Positions 27,215 to 35,881 are shown, counted from the first letter of the stretch. The stretch is DNA of 64,000 nt from Azorhizobium doebereinerae UFLA1-100 (GCF_000473085.1 NZ_AXBA01000028.1:1-64000), one strand, 5' to 3'. Notes: generated by a model not told the origin, from the letters alone. A program made the numbers and translations.

Positions 27215-27919
27215 TCAATGGACGCCGAGGAAACGGGTCAGCGTCGAGGGATCCCTGGCAATATCCGATGCCAGCGCCTCGTGCACCACCCGGCCGGTCT
27301 CCAGGATATAGGCGCGGTCGGCCACCGCCAGGGCGCTGTAGAGATTCTGCTCCACCAGCAGGATGCCGAGCCCGGCCTGCTTCAAGTGCAGGATGATGCC
27401 CTCCAGATGCTGCACCATCACCGGGGCGAGCCCTTCCGAGGGCTCGTCCATGAGGATCAGCTCGGGGTCGATCATCAGCGCGCGGGCCACCGCCAGCATC
27501 TGCCGCTCGCCGCCGGAGAGCTGGTTGCCGCGATTGTGCCGGCGCTCGGCGAGGCGGGGGAAGAATTCGAACGCCTTGGCCACCGTCCAGCCATGGGTCG
27601 CGCCCGCCGGCTTCAGCACGGTGAGGTGCTCGGTGACGGTGAGCGAGGGGAACAGCCGCCGCCCCTGCGGCACGATGGCGATGCCGCGCCGGGCGATCTC
27701 GTGCGAGGGCACGCCGCGCAGCTCCGCGCCCTTCCAGCGCACGGAGCCCGCGCGCACGTCCGGCGGGGTGAGGCCCATGATGGAGCGGATCAGCGTGGTC
27801 TTGCCCATGCCGTTGCGGCCGAGCAGCGCCACCACCTCCCCCGCATTGACCGTGAGGCTCGCCCCGTGCAGCACGTGGGCCTCGCCATAGAAGCTGTGCA
27901 GATCGGCCACCTCAAGCAT
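27215..27919 (-). CDS. Branched-chain-amino-acid-type ABC transporter ATPase LivF
   Basis: This 234-residue ATPase of a HAAT (Liv) importer has Walker A LLGRNGMGKTT, the signature LSGGERQMLAVARAL, Walker B LILMDEPSEGL and the LivF-specific GIAIVPQGRRLFPSLTV. It starts at an ATG inside the end of livG (8-base overlap), so translation is probably coupled. Together with LivG it energises the LivH-LivM permease encoded upstream. The substrate of the system is set by the binding protein at 28835-30088 and, from the operon, is unlikely to be a plain branched-chain amino acid. Confidence 0.92.
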   Translation of the reverse strand: MLEVADLHSFYGEAHVLHGASLTVNAGEVVALLGRNGMGKTTLIRSIMGLTPPDVRAGSVRWKGAELRGVPSHEIARRGIAIVPQGRRLFPSLTVTEHLTVLKPAGATHGWTVAKAFEFFPRLAERRHNRGNQLSGGERQMLAVARALMIDPELILMDEPSEGLAPVMVQHLEGIILHLKQAGLGILLVEQNLYSALAVADRAYILETGRVVHEALASDIARDPSTLTRFLGVH

Positions 27920-28667
27920 TGTGGCGCGCCTTTCCCAGATAGACGTCCTGGACCAGGCTGTTGGTGCGGATCTCGGCGGGCGGGGCCTCCACCAGCATCT
28001 TCCCGTTGTTGAGGCAGGTCACGTAGTCCACCAGCGAGAGCACCAGATCCATGTCGTGCTCGATCAGCACCAGGGTGAGGTCGCGCGGCAAGGCGCGGAT
28101 GATGTCCGAGACGATGACCCGCTCGGACGGCGACAGGCCGGCGGCCGGCTCGTCCAGCAGCAGCAGGCGCGGCTGCGCCACCAGCGCCATGGCCAGCTCC
28201 AGCTGCCTTTGCTCGCCATAGGACAATTCCTTCACCAGCGCATCGCGCCGGGCATGCAGGCGGGAGATCCCGAGCGCCGCGTCGGCGCGATCCTGCTCGG
28301 CTGCGTCGAGCCCGCCGCCGCCCAGCAGCGAGAACTTGCGCGGCGAGAGGCCGCGCAGCGCGAGGCGCATGTTCTCCGCCACCGAGAGGTTGGGAAACAG
28401 GTTGGTGATCTGGAAGGTGCGGCTCATGCCGATCCTGGCGCGGGCGTGCACCGGCAGGCGGGTGACATCCCGCCCCTCGAACATCACCCGGCCCGAGGTG
28501 GCGCGCACCACGCCGGTGATGGCGTTGAACAGCGTCGTCTTGCCGGCGCCGTTGGGGCCGATGATGGCCCGGCGCTCGCCCACCGGCACGCGGATGCTCA
28601 CGTCGTCTACGGCGCGCAGGCCGCCGAACTGGACGCAGATGCCCTCAAGATGCAGCAGATCGGTCAC
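27912..28667 (-). CDS. Branched-chain-amino-acid-type ABC transporter ATPase LivG
   Basis: This 251-residue ATPase has Walker A IIGPNGAGKTTLFN, the typical LivG segment ARIGMSRTFQITNLFPNLSV, the signature LSYGEQRQLELAMAL and Walker B LLLLDEPAAGLSP. The start is GTG at 28667 (VTDLLHLEGICVQFGG). Open sequence further upstream is the intercistronic hairpin region and not coding. A 167-base gap with a long hairpin separates it from the binding-protein gene, the largest gap in the operon. It acts at the cytoplasmic face with LivF. Confidence 0.92.
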   Translation of the reverse strand: MTDLLHLEGICVQFGGLRAVDDVSIRVPVGERRAIIGPNGAGKTTLFNAITGVVRATSGRVMFEGRDVTRLPVHARARIGMSRTFQITNLFPNLSVAENMRLALRGLSPRKFSLLGGGGLDAAEQDRADAALGISRLHARRDALVKELSYGEQRQLELAMALVAQPRLLLLDEPAAGLSPSERVIVSDIIRALPRDLTLVLIEHDMDLVLSLVDYVTCLNNGKMLVEAPPAEIRTNSLVQDVYLGKARHNA

Positions 28668-28704
28668 GGAGCGGGCCTTGGGTTCAACGGATCGTCTCCT
28701 GCTT

Positions 28705-28766
28705 GGCCGGGCCGCGGATCGCGCCCCTCTCCCGGGGGGAGGGTTGGAAGAGAGGCGCGCCCGGCC
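28705..28766. repeat. Long intercistronic hairpin between binding-protein and livG genes
   Basis: GGCCGGGCCGCG (28705-28716) pairs with CGCGCCCGGCC (28756-28766) with one bulged base. The interior carries CCCTCTCCCGGGGGGAGGG, related to the CCCTCTCCCGC repeats at 48384 and 53575. Placed just after the periplasmic binding-protein gene, it may protect the upstream mRNA or partly terminate transcription, so that more binding protein than ATPase is made. Confidence 0.5.
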
Positions 28767-28834
28767 AGCCGTTGCCGGCAGGCTCTGAGGCCGGGCCGCG
28801 TCCGCGCGAAGCGGGCGGCGGCCCGGCGACGGGA

Positions 28835-30088
28835 TCAGGACTTCTTGATGCCCTGGAAGTCGCGTGAATAGGGCGGCTGCTTCATGTAGGTGACCGGATC
28901 GTATTTCCAGAACTGCGACACGTTCGGATAATTGGCGATCGGCTCGTTCCAATACTTGCCGTCCTTGTTCTTCACCACCTTGCGGATGTGAACGTCGTAG
29001 ATCGGGTTGCCATAGTCGTCCATCTTCACCGTCTGGCCGAGCGGCGAGCCGGTAAGGTCGGTCTTCATCACGCTGGCGAGGAAGGCGTCGCGGTCCTCCG
29101 CATTGCCCTTGATGGATTTCAGCGCCTCATCCACCCACATGGCGCCGGAATACATGGAGAAGCCGTAGAGCGAGGGCAGCTTGCCGAACTTCTTGCCGTA
29201 GGCGGCGACGAAGGACTGGGTGACCGGGGCGGGCGAGCCCTCGGCGAAATGCGCCGCCACCACGACGCCGTCCACCTCGTCGCCCATGGTGCGGATGACG
29301 GACTGGTCGGTCATGTTCATGGCGCCGATCAGCGGGATCTGCCCCTTCAGGCCGAAATTGGCATATTGCTGCATCAGCCGCGTGGCATCGGCGCCGGTCT
29401 CCATGGCGAACACCACGTCGGCGCCGAGATTGGCCAATTGGCCGAGGTAGGGGCTGAAGTCGGAGGTGTTCAGCGGGTGCCAGAACTGGCCCAGCACCTT
29501 GCCGCCGCCCTCGGTGAAGGTCTGGCAGAAGCCGCCGCACTGCTCGTGGCCGAAGGTGTAGTCCTGGCTGATGGTGGCGACCTTCTTGTAGCCCTGCTTC
29601 AGCGCCCAGTCCGCCAGCGGGCGGGGGAACTGGCTGGCGGTATAGCCGGCCACGCGGATGACGTTCTTGATGCGGTTGCGCTGGGTGAGGTCGTCGGCGG
29701 CGATGATCGGAATGAAATAGGGCATGCCGTTGCCCTTCACATAATTGGCCACCGCGAGGCCGGTGTTGGCCAGCAGGTTGCCGAACAGCATGCTGACATT
29801 GGCCTGCTCCACCAGGCGGCGGGCCTTCTGCAATGCGGTGTCGGGATTGGCGGCGTCGTCCTCGACGATCACCTCCACCTTGCGCCCGGCGACCTCGTTG
29901 CCGTGCTCCTCCCAATACATGTTGAAGCCGTCCACCATCTCGCGGCCGCCGGCGGCGACGACGCCGGTGAGCGGGGCCATGAGGCCGATGCGGATCGGCC
30001 CGCCCTGGGCGCGGGCGACATGGGGCATCGCCACCGCGCCGGCAGCGGCGGCGGCAACGCTCGTCTTCAGAAACGTCCTGCGGTCCAT
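28835..30088 (-). CDS. Liv-type ABC transporter substrate-binding protein
   Basis: This 417-residue periplasmic binding protein belongs to the family-6 (leucine/amide) group. The N-terminus MDRRTFLKTSVAAAAAGAVA with cleavage after HVARAQ carries a twin-arginine motif, so Tat export is likely. The mature fold shows IRIGLMAPLTG, VIVEDDAANPDTALQKARRL and YVKGNGMPYFIP, as in LivK and AmiC-like proteins. The tail (from KVVKNKDGKYWNEP) is aromatic-rich. It sits between livM and livG in the operon. The ligand is not predictable by eye. Related proteins bind amides, urea and aromatic acids, which would suit the hydrolases around it. Confidence 0.9.
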   Translation of the reverse strand: MDRRTFLKTSVAAAAAGAVAMPHVARAQGGPIRIGLMAPLTGVVAAGGREMVDGFNMYWEEHGNEVAGRKVEVIVEDDAANPDTALQKARRLVEQANVSMLFGNLLANTGLAVANYVKGNGMPYFIPIIAADDLTQRNRIKNVIRVAGYTASQFPRPLADWALKQGYKKVATISQDYTFGHEQCGGFCQTFTEGGGKVLGQFWHPLNTSDFSPYLGQLANLGADVVFAMETGADATRLMQQYANFGLKGQIPLIGAMNMTDQSVIRTMGDEVDGVVVAAHFAEGSPAPVTQSFVAAYGKKFGKLPSLYGFSMYSGAMWVDEALKSIKGNAEDRDAFLASVMKTDLTGSPLGQTVKMDDYGNPIYDVHIRKVVKNKDGKYWNEPIANYPNVSQFWKYDPVTYMKQPPYSRDFQGIKKS

Positions 30089-30141
30089 GGTTCCACTCCT
30101 GTCGGTTCGGTCTGGTCGGCTGTTATTTGTTTTTCGGCTGC

Positions 30142-31101
30142 TCAGCGGCGGCGGGTGAGAAGGTCGCGCACCCGCCCGATCACCCCTTGCGGGGCGAAGA
30201 TCATGATGAGGATGAACATGAGGCCGAGCACGCTCTGCCAGCGCTCGGTATATTGACTGACGAAATTCTCCAGCCCGATGATGGCGGCCGCCCCGATGAA
30301 GGCGCCGAACAGCGTGCCGATGCCTCCGGTGATGGCCATCAGCAGGCCCTCCACCGACTGCGACAGCGCCACCGTGGAGGGGCTGACGAAATCGTTGAAC
30401 ATGGCGTAGAGCGCGCCCGCCAGCCCGGCGAAGAAGCCGGAGATGGTGAAGGCCAGGAACAAATGCAGCGAGACATTGTAGCCGAGCGCGCGCATGCGGC
30501 TCTCGCTGTCGCGGATGCCGCGCAGCGTCAGGCCGAAGGGCGAGCGCACGAAGCGCCACATCACGCAGGTGATGATCCCCACCACCGCGAACACGGCGTA
30601 ATAGAACGGCAGGTGCCCGGCGAGCAATTCAGGCCGCACCGTGCCGCGCAGGCCGTTCTCTCCGCCCGTCACCGAGGTCCAGCGCAGGCACACGCCCCAC
30701 ACGATCATGCCCAGCGCCAGGGTGAGCAGCAGGAAATAGACGCCCGAGGTGCGGATGGCGAGCAGGCCGAAGATCGCCGCCACCAGCGTCGCCGCCGCCA
30801 CCGCCAGCAGCACGCCGGTGACCGGCGCCCCGCCCTGCTGGCTCCAATAGACCACCACATAGGTGGCCACCCCGAAGATGGCGCCGTGGCACAGCGGCGT
30901 GCGGCCGGTGAAGCCCGCCAGAACGTCCACCGCCATGGCCAGCACGGCGAAGATCAGGATCTCGGTGAGGATGCTCACCTGATAAGTGGGCACCAGCAGC
31001 GGCAGCACGGCGAAGGCCAGCGCCCCGAGCGCGACGGCGAGGCCGGCCAGCGGCACGCGGGAGCCCAAGGGCGCGGGTACGGGCGACGACGGCGCGCTCA
31101 T
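30142..31101 (-). CDS. Liv-type ABC transporter permease LivM
   Basis: This 319-residue inner-membrane permease has about nine hydrophobic segments. LivM hallmarks are GFTGRTPLCHGAIFGVATY near residue 65, GIRDSESRMRALGYNV in the cytoplasmic coupling loop, and the late segment ITGGIGTLFGAFIGAAAI. The ATG at 31101 shares one base with the livH stop, so the two permeases are coupled. A hydrophilic Pro/Ser-rich lead of about 15 residues precedes the first membrane helix. It forms the channel with LivH. Confidence 0.9.
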   Translation of the reverse strand: MSAPSSPVPAPLGSRVPLAGLAVALGALAFAVLPLLVPTYQVSILTEILIFAVLAMAVDVLAGFTGRTPLCHGAIFGVATYVVVYWSQQGGAPVTGVLLAVAAATLVAAIFGLLAIRTSGVYFLLLTLALGMIVWGVCLRWTSVTGGENGLRGTVRPELLAGHLPFYYAVFAVVGIITCVMWRFVRSPFGLTLRGIRDSESRMRALGYNVSLHLFLAFTISGFFAGLAGALYAMFNDFVSPSTVALSQSVEGLLMAITGGIGTLFGAFIGAAAIIGLENFVSQYTERWQSVLGLMFILIMIFAPQGVIGRVRDLLTRRR

Positions 31102-31961
31102 CAGACCGCCCTCCCGAACAGGCCCAGCGGGCGGAAGGCGAGGATCGCCGCCATGGGGCCGAAGATGACGAAATAGGCGAACTCGGGGAACATCACCTGT
31201 CCCACCGTGTTGAGCATGCCGACGATGAGCGCGCCCACCGCCGCGCCCACCAGGCTGCCCCGCCCGCCGATGATGACCACCGCCAGCGAGAACACCAGGA
31301 TCTCCGCGTCGGCGCTGGGATAGAGCGTCAGGAAGGCGCCGCCCACGGCGCCGCCGAGGCCGGCCAGCGCCGCGCCGAGCATGAAGGTGAGCAGGAACAC
31401 CCGGCGGATGTTGACGCCCATGGCTGCGATGATCTCCGGATCGTCCACCCCGGCGCGGATCAGCGCGCCGAGCCGCGTCTTGTTGATCAGCAGCCACAGA
31501 GCGATGAACACCGCCACGCCCAGCGCCAGCACGAACAGGCGGTACTTGGGATAGAACAGGCCCCAGAAGCGCACCGCCCCGCGCAGCGCCTCCGGCGCCG
31601 GCACGGTGTAGGTGTCGCCGCCGAACGCCACCAGGGTCAGGTCGTTCAGCAGGAACGCGACGCCGAGGGTCAGCAACACCTGCCGAAGCTCGTAGCCGCG
31701 CACGAAGCGCAGCAGGCCCTGGTCCAGCACCAGCCCGACCACGGCCACCGCCGCCATGGCCGCCAGCACGCCGACGAGAAAGCTGCCCGAGGCGTGCGCG
31801 GCGGCATAGCCGGCGTAGCCGCCCAGCAGATAGAGCGCGCCATGGGCGAGGTTGACGATGCGCAGCAGGCCGAAGATCAGCGTGAAGCCGGAGGCCACGA
31901 TAAACAGCAGAGCCGCGAAGGTGAGCCCGTTGAGGAGCTGGAAGGCGTTGAGCCCGCTCAT
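31101..31961 (-). CDS. Liv-type ABC transporter permease LivH
   Basis: This 286-residue permease starts MSGLNAFQLLNGLTFAALLF and shows LivH features: LRIVNLAHGALYLLGGYAG, a coupling loop with RAGVDDPEIIAAMGVNIRRV, and VVIIGGRGSLVGAAVGAL. There are eight or so hydrophobic segments. Its ATG overlaps the stop of the upstream deacetylase-fold gene (ATGA). This tight linkage places transport and catabolic genes on one transcript. Confidence 0.9.
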   Translation of the reverse strand: MSGLNAFQLLNGLTFAALLFIVASGFTLIFGLLRIVNLAHGALYLLGGYAGYAAAHASGSFLVGVLAAMAAVAVVGLVLDQGLLRFVRGYELRQVLLTLGVAFLLNDLTLVAFGGDTYTVPAPEALRGAVRFWGLFYPKYRLFVLALGVAVFIALWLLINKTRLGALIRAGVDDPEIIAAMGVNIRRVFLLTFMLGAALAGLGGAVGGAFLTLYPSADAEILVFSLAVVIIGGRGSLVGAAVGALIVGMLNTVGQVMFPEFAYFVIFGPMAAILAFRPLGLFGRAV

Positions 31962-32854
31962 CCGGCGCTCCCGGCCGCGAGCGCGTCCGGCCGCTCGCGC
32001 AGGTACCAGTCGAAAATCTGTTCGCCGGTCATGAAGGCGACGTCGTCCATGGCGCGGATCTCCTCGATGATGCGGCGGAAGTATTTCATCCGGTGCGGCG
32101 CGCCCATGATGTAGGGATGCACCACCAGGGCCATCACCCGGGCGCTGTCGCGGGCATCGTGATGGAGCTGCTCGAACTGGTCGTGGGCACGGTCGTAATA
32201 TTCGCTGGCCTTGTGATGCTGGATCAGCATCATCGCCACGTCGTTGCATTCCTGGGTGTAGGGAATGTTCACGATCGGCGTTGAGCGGGTCTTCAGCACC
32301 ACCGGCTGGTCGTCCAGCACCCAGTCGCACACATAGTCGTAGCCCGCCTCCACCAGCAGGTCCGGGGTCTCCCAGGTCTCGGTGAGGCCCGGCCCCAGCC
32401 AGCCGCGCGGGCGCTTGCCGGTATAGGCGGCGATCGCCTGCGTGGTCCGGGCGATATCCTCGCGCTCGTTCTCCACCTTCTGCATGTTCTTCTGGGTGTA
32501 GCCGTGGCCCATGAACTCCCAGCCGCGCTCCAGCGCCGCCCTGGCGATGGGCTCGTAGCTTGAGATGGCGGTGCCGTTGATGGCCAGCACCGCCGGCACC
32601 TTGGTCTCGTCGAACATCTCCAGCATGCGCCAGAAGCCGACGCGGTTGCCGTATTCGTGCCAGGCCCAGTTGGGGATGTCCGGGCTCGGCGAGCCGCCCG
32701 CCGGCGGGGTCAGCACCGTGCGCGGCATGGTCTCGCGCGGGTTCCATTCCTCGATGTTGACGATCACCCACACCGCCATGCGCTTGCCGCCGGGCAGCGT
32801 CAGCTTGGGGCGCTGGGAAATGGGGGAATAGGAGATCCGCTCGGTGGGCAGCAT
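31958..32854 (-). CDS. PuuE/imidase-like polysaccharide deacetylase family protein, copy 1
   Basis: This 298-residue cytoplasmic protein has no signal peptide, so it is not a wall deacetylase. The NodB-like fold is recognised from PNWAWHEYGNRVGFWRML, GWEFMGHGYTQ, RGWLGPGLTETWETPDLL and ALVVHPYIMGAPHRM. The nearest families I know are PuuE allantoinase and a bacterial cyclic-imide hydrolase described with this fold, both opening cyclic amide rings. It is a clear full-length paralogue of the protein at 33575-34459, with the FAH-family gene between them. One base separates its start from that gene's stop, and its stop overlaps livH. Ring-opening of a cyclic imide or ureide is inferred. Confidence 0.8.
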   Translation of the reverse strand: MLPTERISYSPISQRPKLTLPGGKRMAVWVIVNIEEWNPRETMPRTVLTPPAGGSPSPDIPNWAWHEYGNRVGFWRMLEMFDETKVPAVLAINGTAISSYEPIARAALERGWEFMGHGYTQKNMQKVENEREDIARTTQAIAAYTGKRPRGWLGPGLTETWETPDLLVEAGYDYVCDWVLDDQPVVLKTRSTPIVNIPYTQECNDVAMMLIQHHKASEYYDRAHDQFEQLHHDARDSARVMALVVHPYIMGAPHRMKYFRRIIEEIRAMDDVAFMTGEQIFDWYLRERPDALAAGSAG

Positions 32855-32855
32855 G

Positions 32856-33569
32856 TCAGGCCTCCCGGCCGCCGATGGTGAGGGTCAGGGTGCCGAAGCC
32901 GTCCACGGCCCCGACGATCACGTCGCCGGGCTTCACCGGGCCGACGCCCGCGGGGGTCCCGGTCATGATGATGTCGCCGGGCGCCAGCGCATAGGAGGCC
33001 GACAGGTTGGCGACGATCTCCGGCACGCTCCAGATCAACTGGGCGAGGTCGCCGCGCTGGCGCTCCTCGCCGTTCACCGTGAGGGTGATGGCGCCCTTGG
33101 CCGGATTGCCGCCCAGGGCCTTGGGAAACACCGGCCCGCAGGGGGCGGACTGATCGAACGCCTTGCCGCGCTCCCAGGGCAGGCGCTTGCCGCCGCATTC
33201 CCTCTGGCGGTCGCGCCGCGTCATGTCGAGGCACACGCCATAGCCGAAGATCGCGCCCTCGGCCTCAACCACCGAAAGGTCCCGGCCCGCCGCTCCGATG
33301 GCGACCATCAGCTCCACCTCGAACTGGTAGTCGTCCGTATCCGCCGGATAGGGCACGGTGGCCCCGTCCTCAACCAGGCTGTCGCGCGGCTTCTGGAAGA
33401 AGAAGGGCGGGTCGCGCTCGTCCTCCGCCTCCTTCATCTCGCGGATGTGGGCGAGATAGTTGCGGCCGACGCAATAGATCCGCCGCACCGGAAAGCGGGC
33501 CTCCGCGCCGACCACGGGCAGGCTCTCGATCGCCGGCGGGGCGAACACGAAGGCATGAGGCTCGGTCAT
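32856..33569 (-). CDS. Fumarylacetoacetate hydrolase (FAH) family protein, fumarylpyruvate hydrolase-like
   Basis: This protein of 237 residues belongs to the small FAH family, whose members cleave C-C bonds of or decarboxylate 2,4-diketo acids with Mg2+. It shows RIYCVGRNYLAHIREM, PPFFFQKPRDSL, the metal-binding YQFEVELMVAIG, GYGVCLDMTRRDRQ and IIMTGTPAGVGPV, closest to the acylpyruvase/fumarylpyruvate hydrolase subgroup. The ATG at 33569 has AAGG about 9 bases upstream. A GTG at 33578 overlapping the previous stop is possible but lacks proper spacing. In the operon it could act on a ring-opened keto acid after deamidation, before or beside the HpcH-type aldolase. Confidence 0.88.
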   Translation of the reverse strand: MTEPHAFVFAPPAIESLPVVGAEARFPVRRIYCVGRNYLAHIREMKEAEDERDPPFFFQKPRDSLVEDGATVPYPADTDDYQFEVELMVAIGAAGRDLSVVEAEGAIFGYGVCLDMTRRDRQRECGGKRLPWERGKAFDQSAPCGPVFPKALGGNPAKGAITLTVNGEERQRGDLAQLIWSVPEIVANLSASYALAPGDIIMTGTPAGVGPVKPGDVIVGAVDGFGTLTLTIGGREA

Positions 33570-33574
33570 CGCGC

Positions 33575-34459
33575 TCACGCCTTCGTGCCCTGCGTGGTCT
33601 GGTACCAGTCCAGGATCTCCTCGCCATTCCAGAACAGTACGTCGCCCTTGGCGGCGGCATAGGCGTAGAATTCCTCAAGATACCTGATGCGGTGCGGCTG
33701 GCCGGACAGATAGGGATGGATGGCCACCGCCATCACCTTGGCCCGCTCCTCGCCCTCCTCGTGCAGCCGGTCGAGGCTGTCCTTCAGGCGCTGGAGCCAG
33801 TAGGGCGATTCATGATGGGCCACGGCCATCATCGGGATGTCGTTGTGCTCCACCGTGTAGGGCAGCGTGTGCAGCGGGCCGTTGACGGTCTCGATCACCG
33901 CCGGCTCGTCGTCCCACACCCAGTCGCCGATATATTTCACCCCGGCCTCGGTGAGCAGGTCCGGGGTCTCCAGCGTCTGGGTGAGGCCGGGGCCGAGCCA
34001 GCCCTTGGCGCGCTTGCCGGTGAAGGTCTCGATGATGTCCATTGAGCGATGGATCATGCCGCGCTGGTCCTCGATCTTGTGGATCGGGCCCTGCTCATAG
34101 GCATGGCCCATGAACTCCCAGCCGGCGTCCCGCGCCTGCCCGGCAACGCGCGCGTAATCCTCGCACACGCGGGCATTGATGGAGAGCGTGGGGCGGATGC
34201 CGAGGCGCTCGTAGAGCTTGAAGAAGCGCCACACGCCGACCCGCATGCCGTATTCGTGCCAGCTCCAGTTCGGCACGTCCGGCAGCAGCGCCTGGCCGGT
34301 GGGCGCGGGGATGACCTGCCGCGCCATGGGGCGGGCGATGTCCCACACCTCCAGGTTCACGATGGTCCACAGCACCACGCGGGCCTTGCCCGGCAGCTTC
34401 AGGGGCGGGCGATCGACGATGGCGGAATAAGGGGCGCGCTCGCGCGGCAGCATGGCCAT
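33575..34459 (-). CDS. PuuE/imidase-like polysaccharide deacetylase family protein, copy 2
   Basis: This 294-residue paralogue of the 31958-32854 protein shares the segments PNWSWHEYGMRVGVWRF, AGWEFMGHAYEQ, KGWLGPGLTQTLETPDLL and VAIHPYLSGQPHR. The ATG at 34459 has GGGAGG 5 bases upstream, better than the earlier ATG at 34477 that overlaps the aldolase stop. It is cytoplasmic. Having two diverged copies in one operon suggests two different ring-opening steps, two substrates, or a heteromeric enzyme. Family knowledge (PuuE, cyclic-imide hydrolase) supports amide-ring hydrolysis, and the actual substrate is unknown. Confidence 0.8.
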   Translation of the reverse strand: MAMLPRERAPYSAIVDRPPLKLPGKARVVLWTIVNLEVWDIARPMARQVIPAPTGQALLPDVPNWSWHEYGMRVGVWRFFKLYERLGIRPTLSINARVCEDYARVAGQARDAGWEFMGHAYEQGPIHKIEDQRGMIHRSMDIIETFTGKRAKGWLGPGLTQTLETPDLLTEAGVKYIGDWVWDDEPAVIETVNGPLHTLPYTVEHNDIPMMAVAHHESPYWLQRLKDSLDRLHEEGEERAKVMAVAIHPYLSGQPHRIRYLEEFYAYAAAKGDVLFWNGEEILDWYQTTQGTKA

Positions 34460-34473
34460 GGTGTCCTCCCGGG

Positions 34474-35172
34474 TCATTGCGTGGAAAGCGGGGCGCCCAT
34501 GGCGCCGCGCAGGGCCGCCACGCCGGGCCGCAGCAGGCCCTCCAGCGTGGCGTAGAGAAAGGTGGCGCCGCGCGCGACGAGGTCCGGGGCGCTGGCGGTG
34601 GTGGCGGGCAGGCCGAACGGGCGCCCCAGCGCGGCGAGCCGCGCCATGATGTCGTCCACCGCCGCCTTCAGTTCCGGCCGCGCGGTATCGCCGAGGAAGC
34701 CCATGGCGTGGGCGAGGTCGTTGGGGCCGATGAGGAAGAGATCCACGCCCGGCACGGCGGCCATCGCCTCCAGCCGCTGGTGCGCGGCGACGCTCTCGAT
34801 CTGCGCAATCAGCAGCAGCTCCCCCTCGCGCCCCCTGGTGGCGGCGCGGGCGGCCGCCACCAGCATGTGGCAGTCGTCCGCGCTTTCCGCCTGCGGCAAC
34901 ACGATGCCGTCCACGCCGCAATCAAGCGCGCGGATGATCTGCGCCGGATCCTTGCCCATCACCCGCACCACGGCGCTCATGCCGCACGCCTGCGCGGCGC
35001 GGGCGAGCGCCGGGATGCTCTCCACCGAGACCGCCGTGCGCTCGCAATCGATGAACAGGCAGTCCGCGCCGCAGGCCGCCAGCGCCTCTACCGCCGGCAG
35101 GGCGACCCCGCCGGGATTGACGGCGAGCACGGCCCGCCCTTGCTGGATGGCTGTTTTCGCCCGCAGGTTCAC
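34474..35172 (-). CDS. HpcH/HpaI family aldolase
   Basis: This 232-residue class II pyruvate aldolase belongs to the HpcH/HpaI family (TIM barrel, divalent metal). Visible are CLFIDCERTAVSVESIP (arginine and acidic positions), LLLIAQIESVAA with the metal-binding Glu, and LFLIGPNDLAHAMG with the metal-binding Asp. It would split a 4-hydroxy-2-keto acid into pyruvate (or an analogue) and an aldehyde. GTG at 35172 overlaps the upstream stop (GTGA). In the operon it is a natural last step, delivering central metabolites from the carbon skeleton after hydrolysis. Confidence 0.87.
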   Translation of the reverse strand: MNLRAKTAIQQGRAVLAVNPGGVALPAVEALAACGADCLFIDCERTAVSVESIPALARAAQACGMSAVVRVMGKDPAQIIRALDCGVDGIVLPQAESADDCHMLVAAARAATRGREGELLLIAQIESVAAHQRLEAMAAVPGVDLFLIGPNDLAHAMGFLGDTARPELKAAVDDIMARLAALGRPFGLPATTASAPDLVARGATFLYATLEGLLRPGVAALRGAMGAPLSTQ

Positions 35173-35870
35173 GCCGCTGCTCCCGTCTCGCCCGCGCCGG
35201 CGAGCAGATCGGAGGCCATGACCTGCGCGCTGGACAGGACCGAGCCGAAGGCGGTGCGGATGCACAGGAGGCCGGCCTCGTGCAGCGCCGGGCCGTCCAT
35301 GGTGTCCACGCAGTCCTCCACCACGATCACCGCATAGTCGCGCACGTTGGCGGCGGTGGTGGTGGCGAGCACGCAGGAATTGGTGTTCACGCCGGTGATG
35401 ATCAGCGTGTTGATGCCGCGGCTCCTGAGCAAGAAATCAAGGTCGGAGGCGATGAAGCAGTCGTAGCGCTTCTTGGTGTCCACCAGGACATCGCCCGCGA
35501 GCCACAGCTCCGGCATCACCTGGCAGCCGGGGCCGCCCTCCAGATTGTGCCGCAGCACGTTCTTGCGGGTGGCGGCGGGGTCCTCGGCGCGGCTGCGCCA
35601 GAACGGGTTGGCGGCGATCTCCCCCGCATCCCGGTAGGAGGTCATGAGATGCACGACCGGCACGCCCGCCGCCCGCGCCCAGGCGAACAGCCTGGCGTTC
35701 GCGGCGATCACCCGCGCGGCCACCTCGGGGCTGGTGGGCATGGTGGCCACCGCCATGTCCAGATGGCCGCGGTGCAGGTCGATGGCGACGATGGCGGCCT
35801 TCGGCGCATCCACGCCGAGGCGCAGGGAGGGTTGGTGAAGCGGGGGCTGGCGGAGGGTTGTCTGGCTCAT
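35169..35870 (-). CDS. Isochorismatase-like cysteine amidohydrolase
   Basis: This 233-residue cysteine hydrolase has the triad Asp in AIVAIDLHRGHLD, Lys in VDTKKRYDCF and Cys in VNTNSCVLATT, with the typical cis-peptide ITGVNTN segment. Family members include N-carbamoylsarcosine amidase, maleamate amidohydrolase (NicF), ureidoacrylate hydrolase (RutB) and biuret hydrolase, all hydrolysing amides or ureides. The operon context favours such a role over isochorismate or nicotinamide hydrolysis. It is encoded 11 bases after the alpha/beta hydrolase and overlaps the aldolase gene. Confidence 0.87.
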   Translation of the reverse strand: MSQTTLRQPPLHQPSLRLGVDAPKAAIVAIDLHRGHLDMAVATMPTSPEVAARVIAANARLFAWARAAGVPVVHLMTSYRDAGEIAANPFWRSRAEDPAATRKNVLRHNLEGGPGCQVMPELWLAGDVLVDTKKRYDCFIASDLDFLLRSRGINTLIITGVNTNSCVLATTTAANVRDYAVIVVEDCVDTMDGPALHEAGLLCIRTAFGSVLSSAQVMASDLLAGAGETGAAA

Positions 35871-35881
35871 GGCGCGCGCCT

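Noticed and set aside
33570-33578. GTG at 33578 as start of the FAH-family gene
   Set aside because: It overlaps the previous stop, but the AAGG element would lie only about 3 bases before it. The ATG at 33569 has proper spacing.
31958-34459. Peptidoglycan or chitin deacetylases
   Set aside because: Neither protein has a signal peptide or membrane anchor, and both are embedded in a cytoplasmic hydrolase operon with an importer, fitting the PuuE/imidase branch better.
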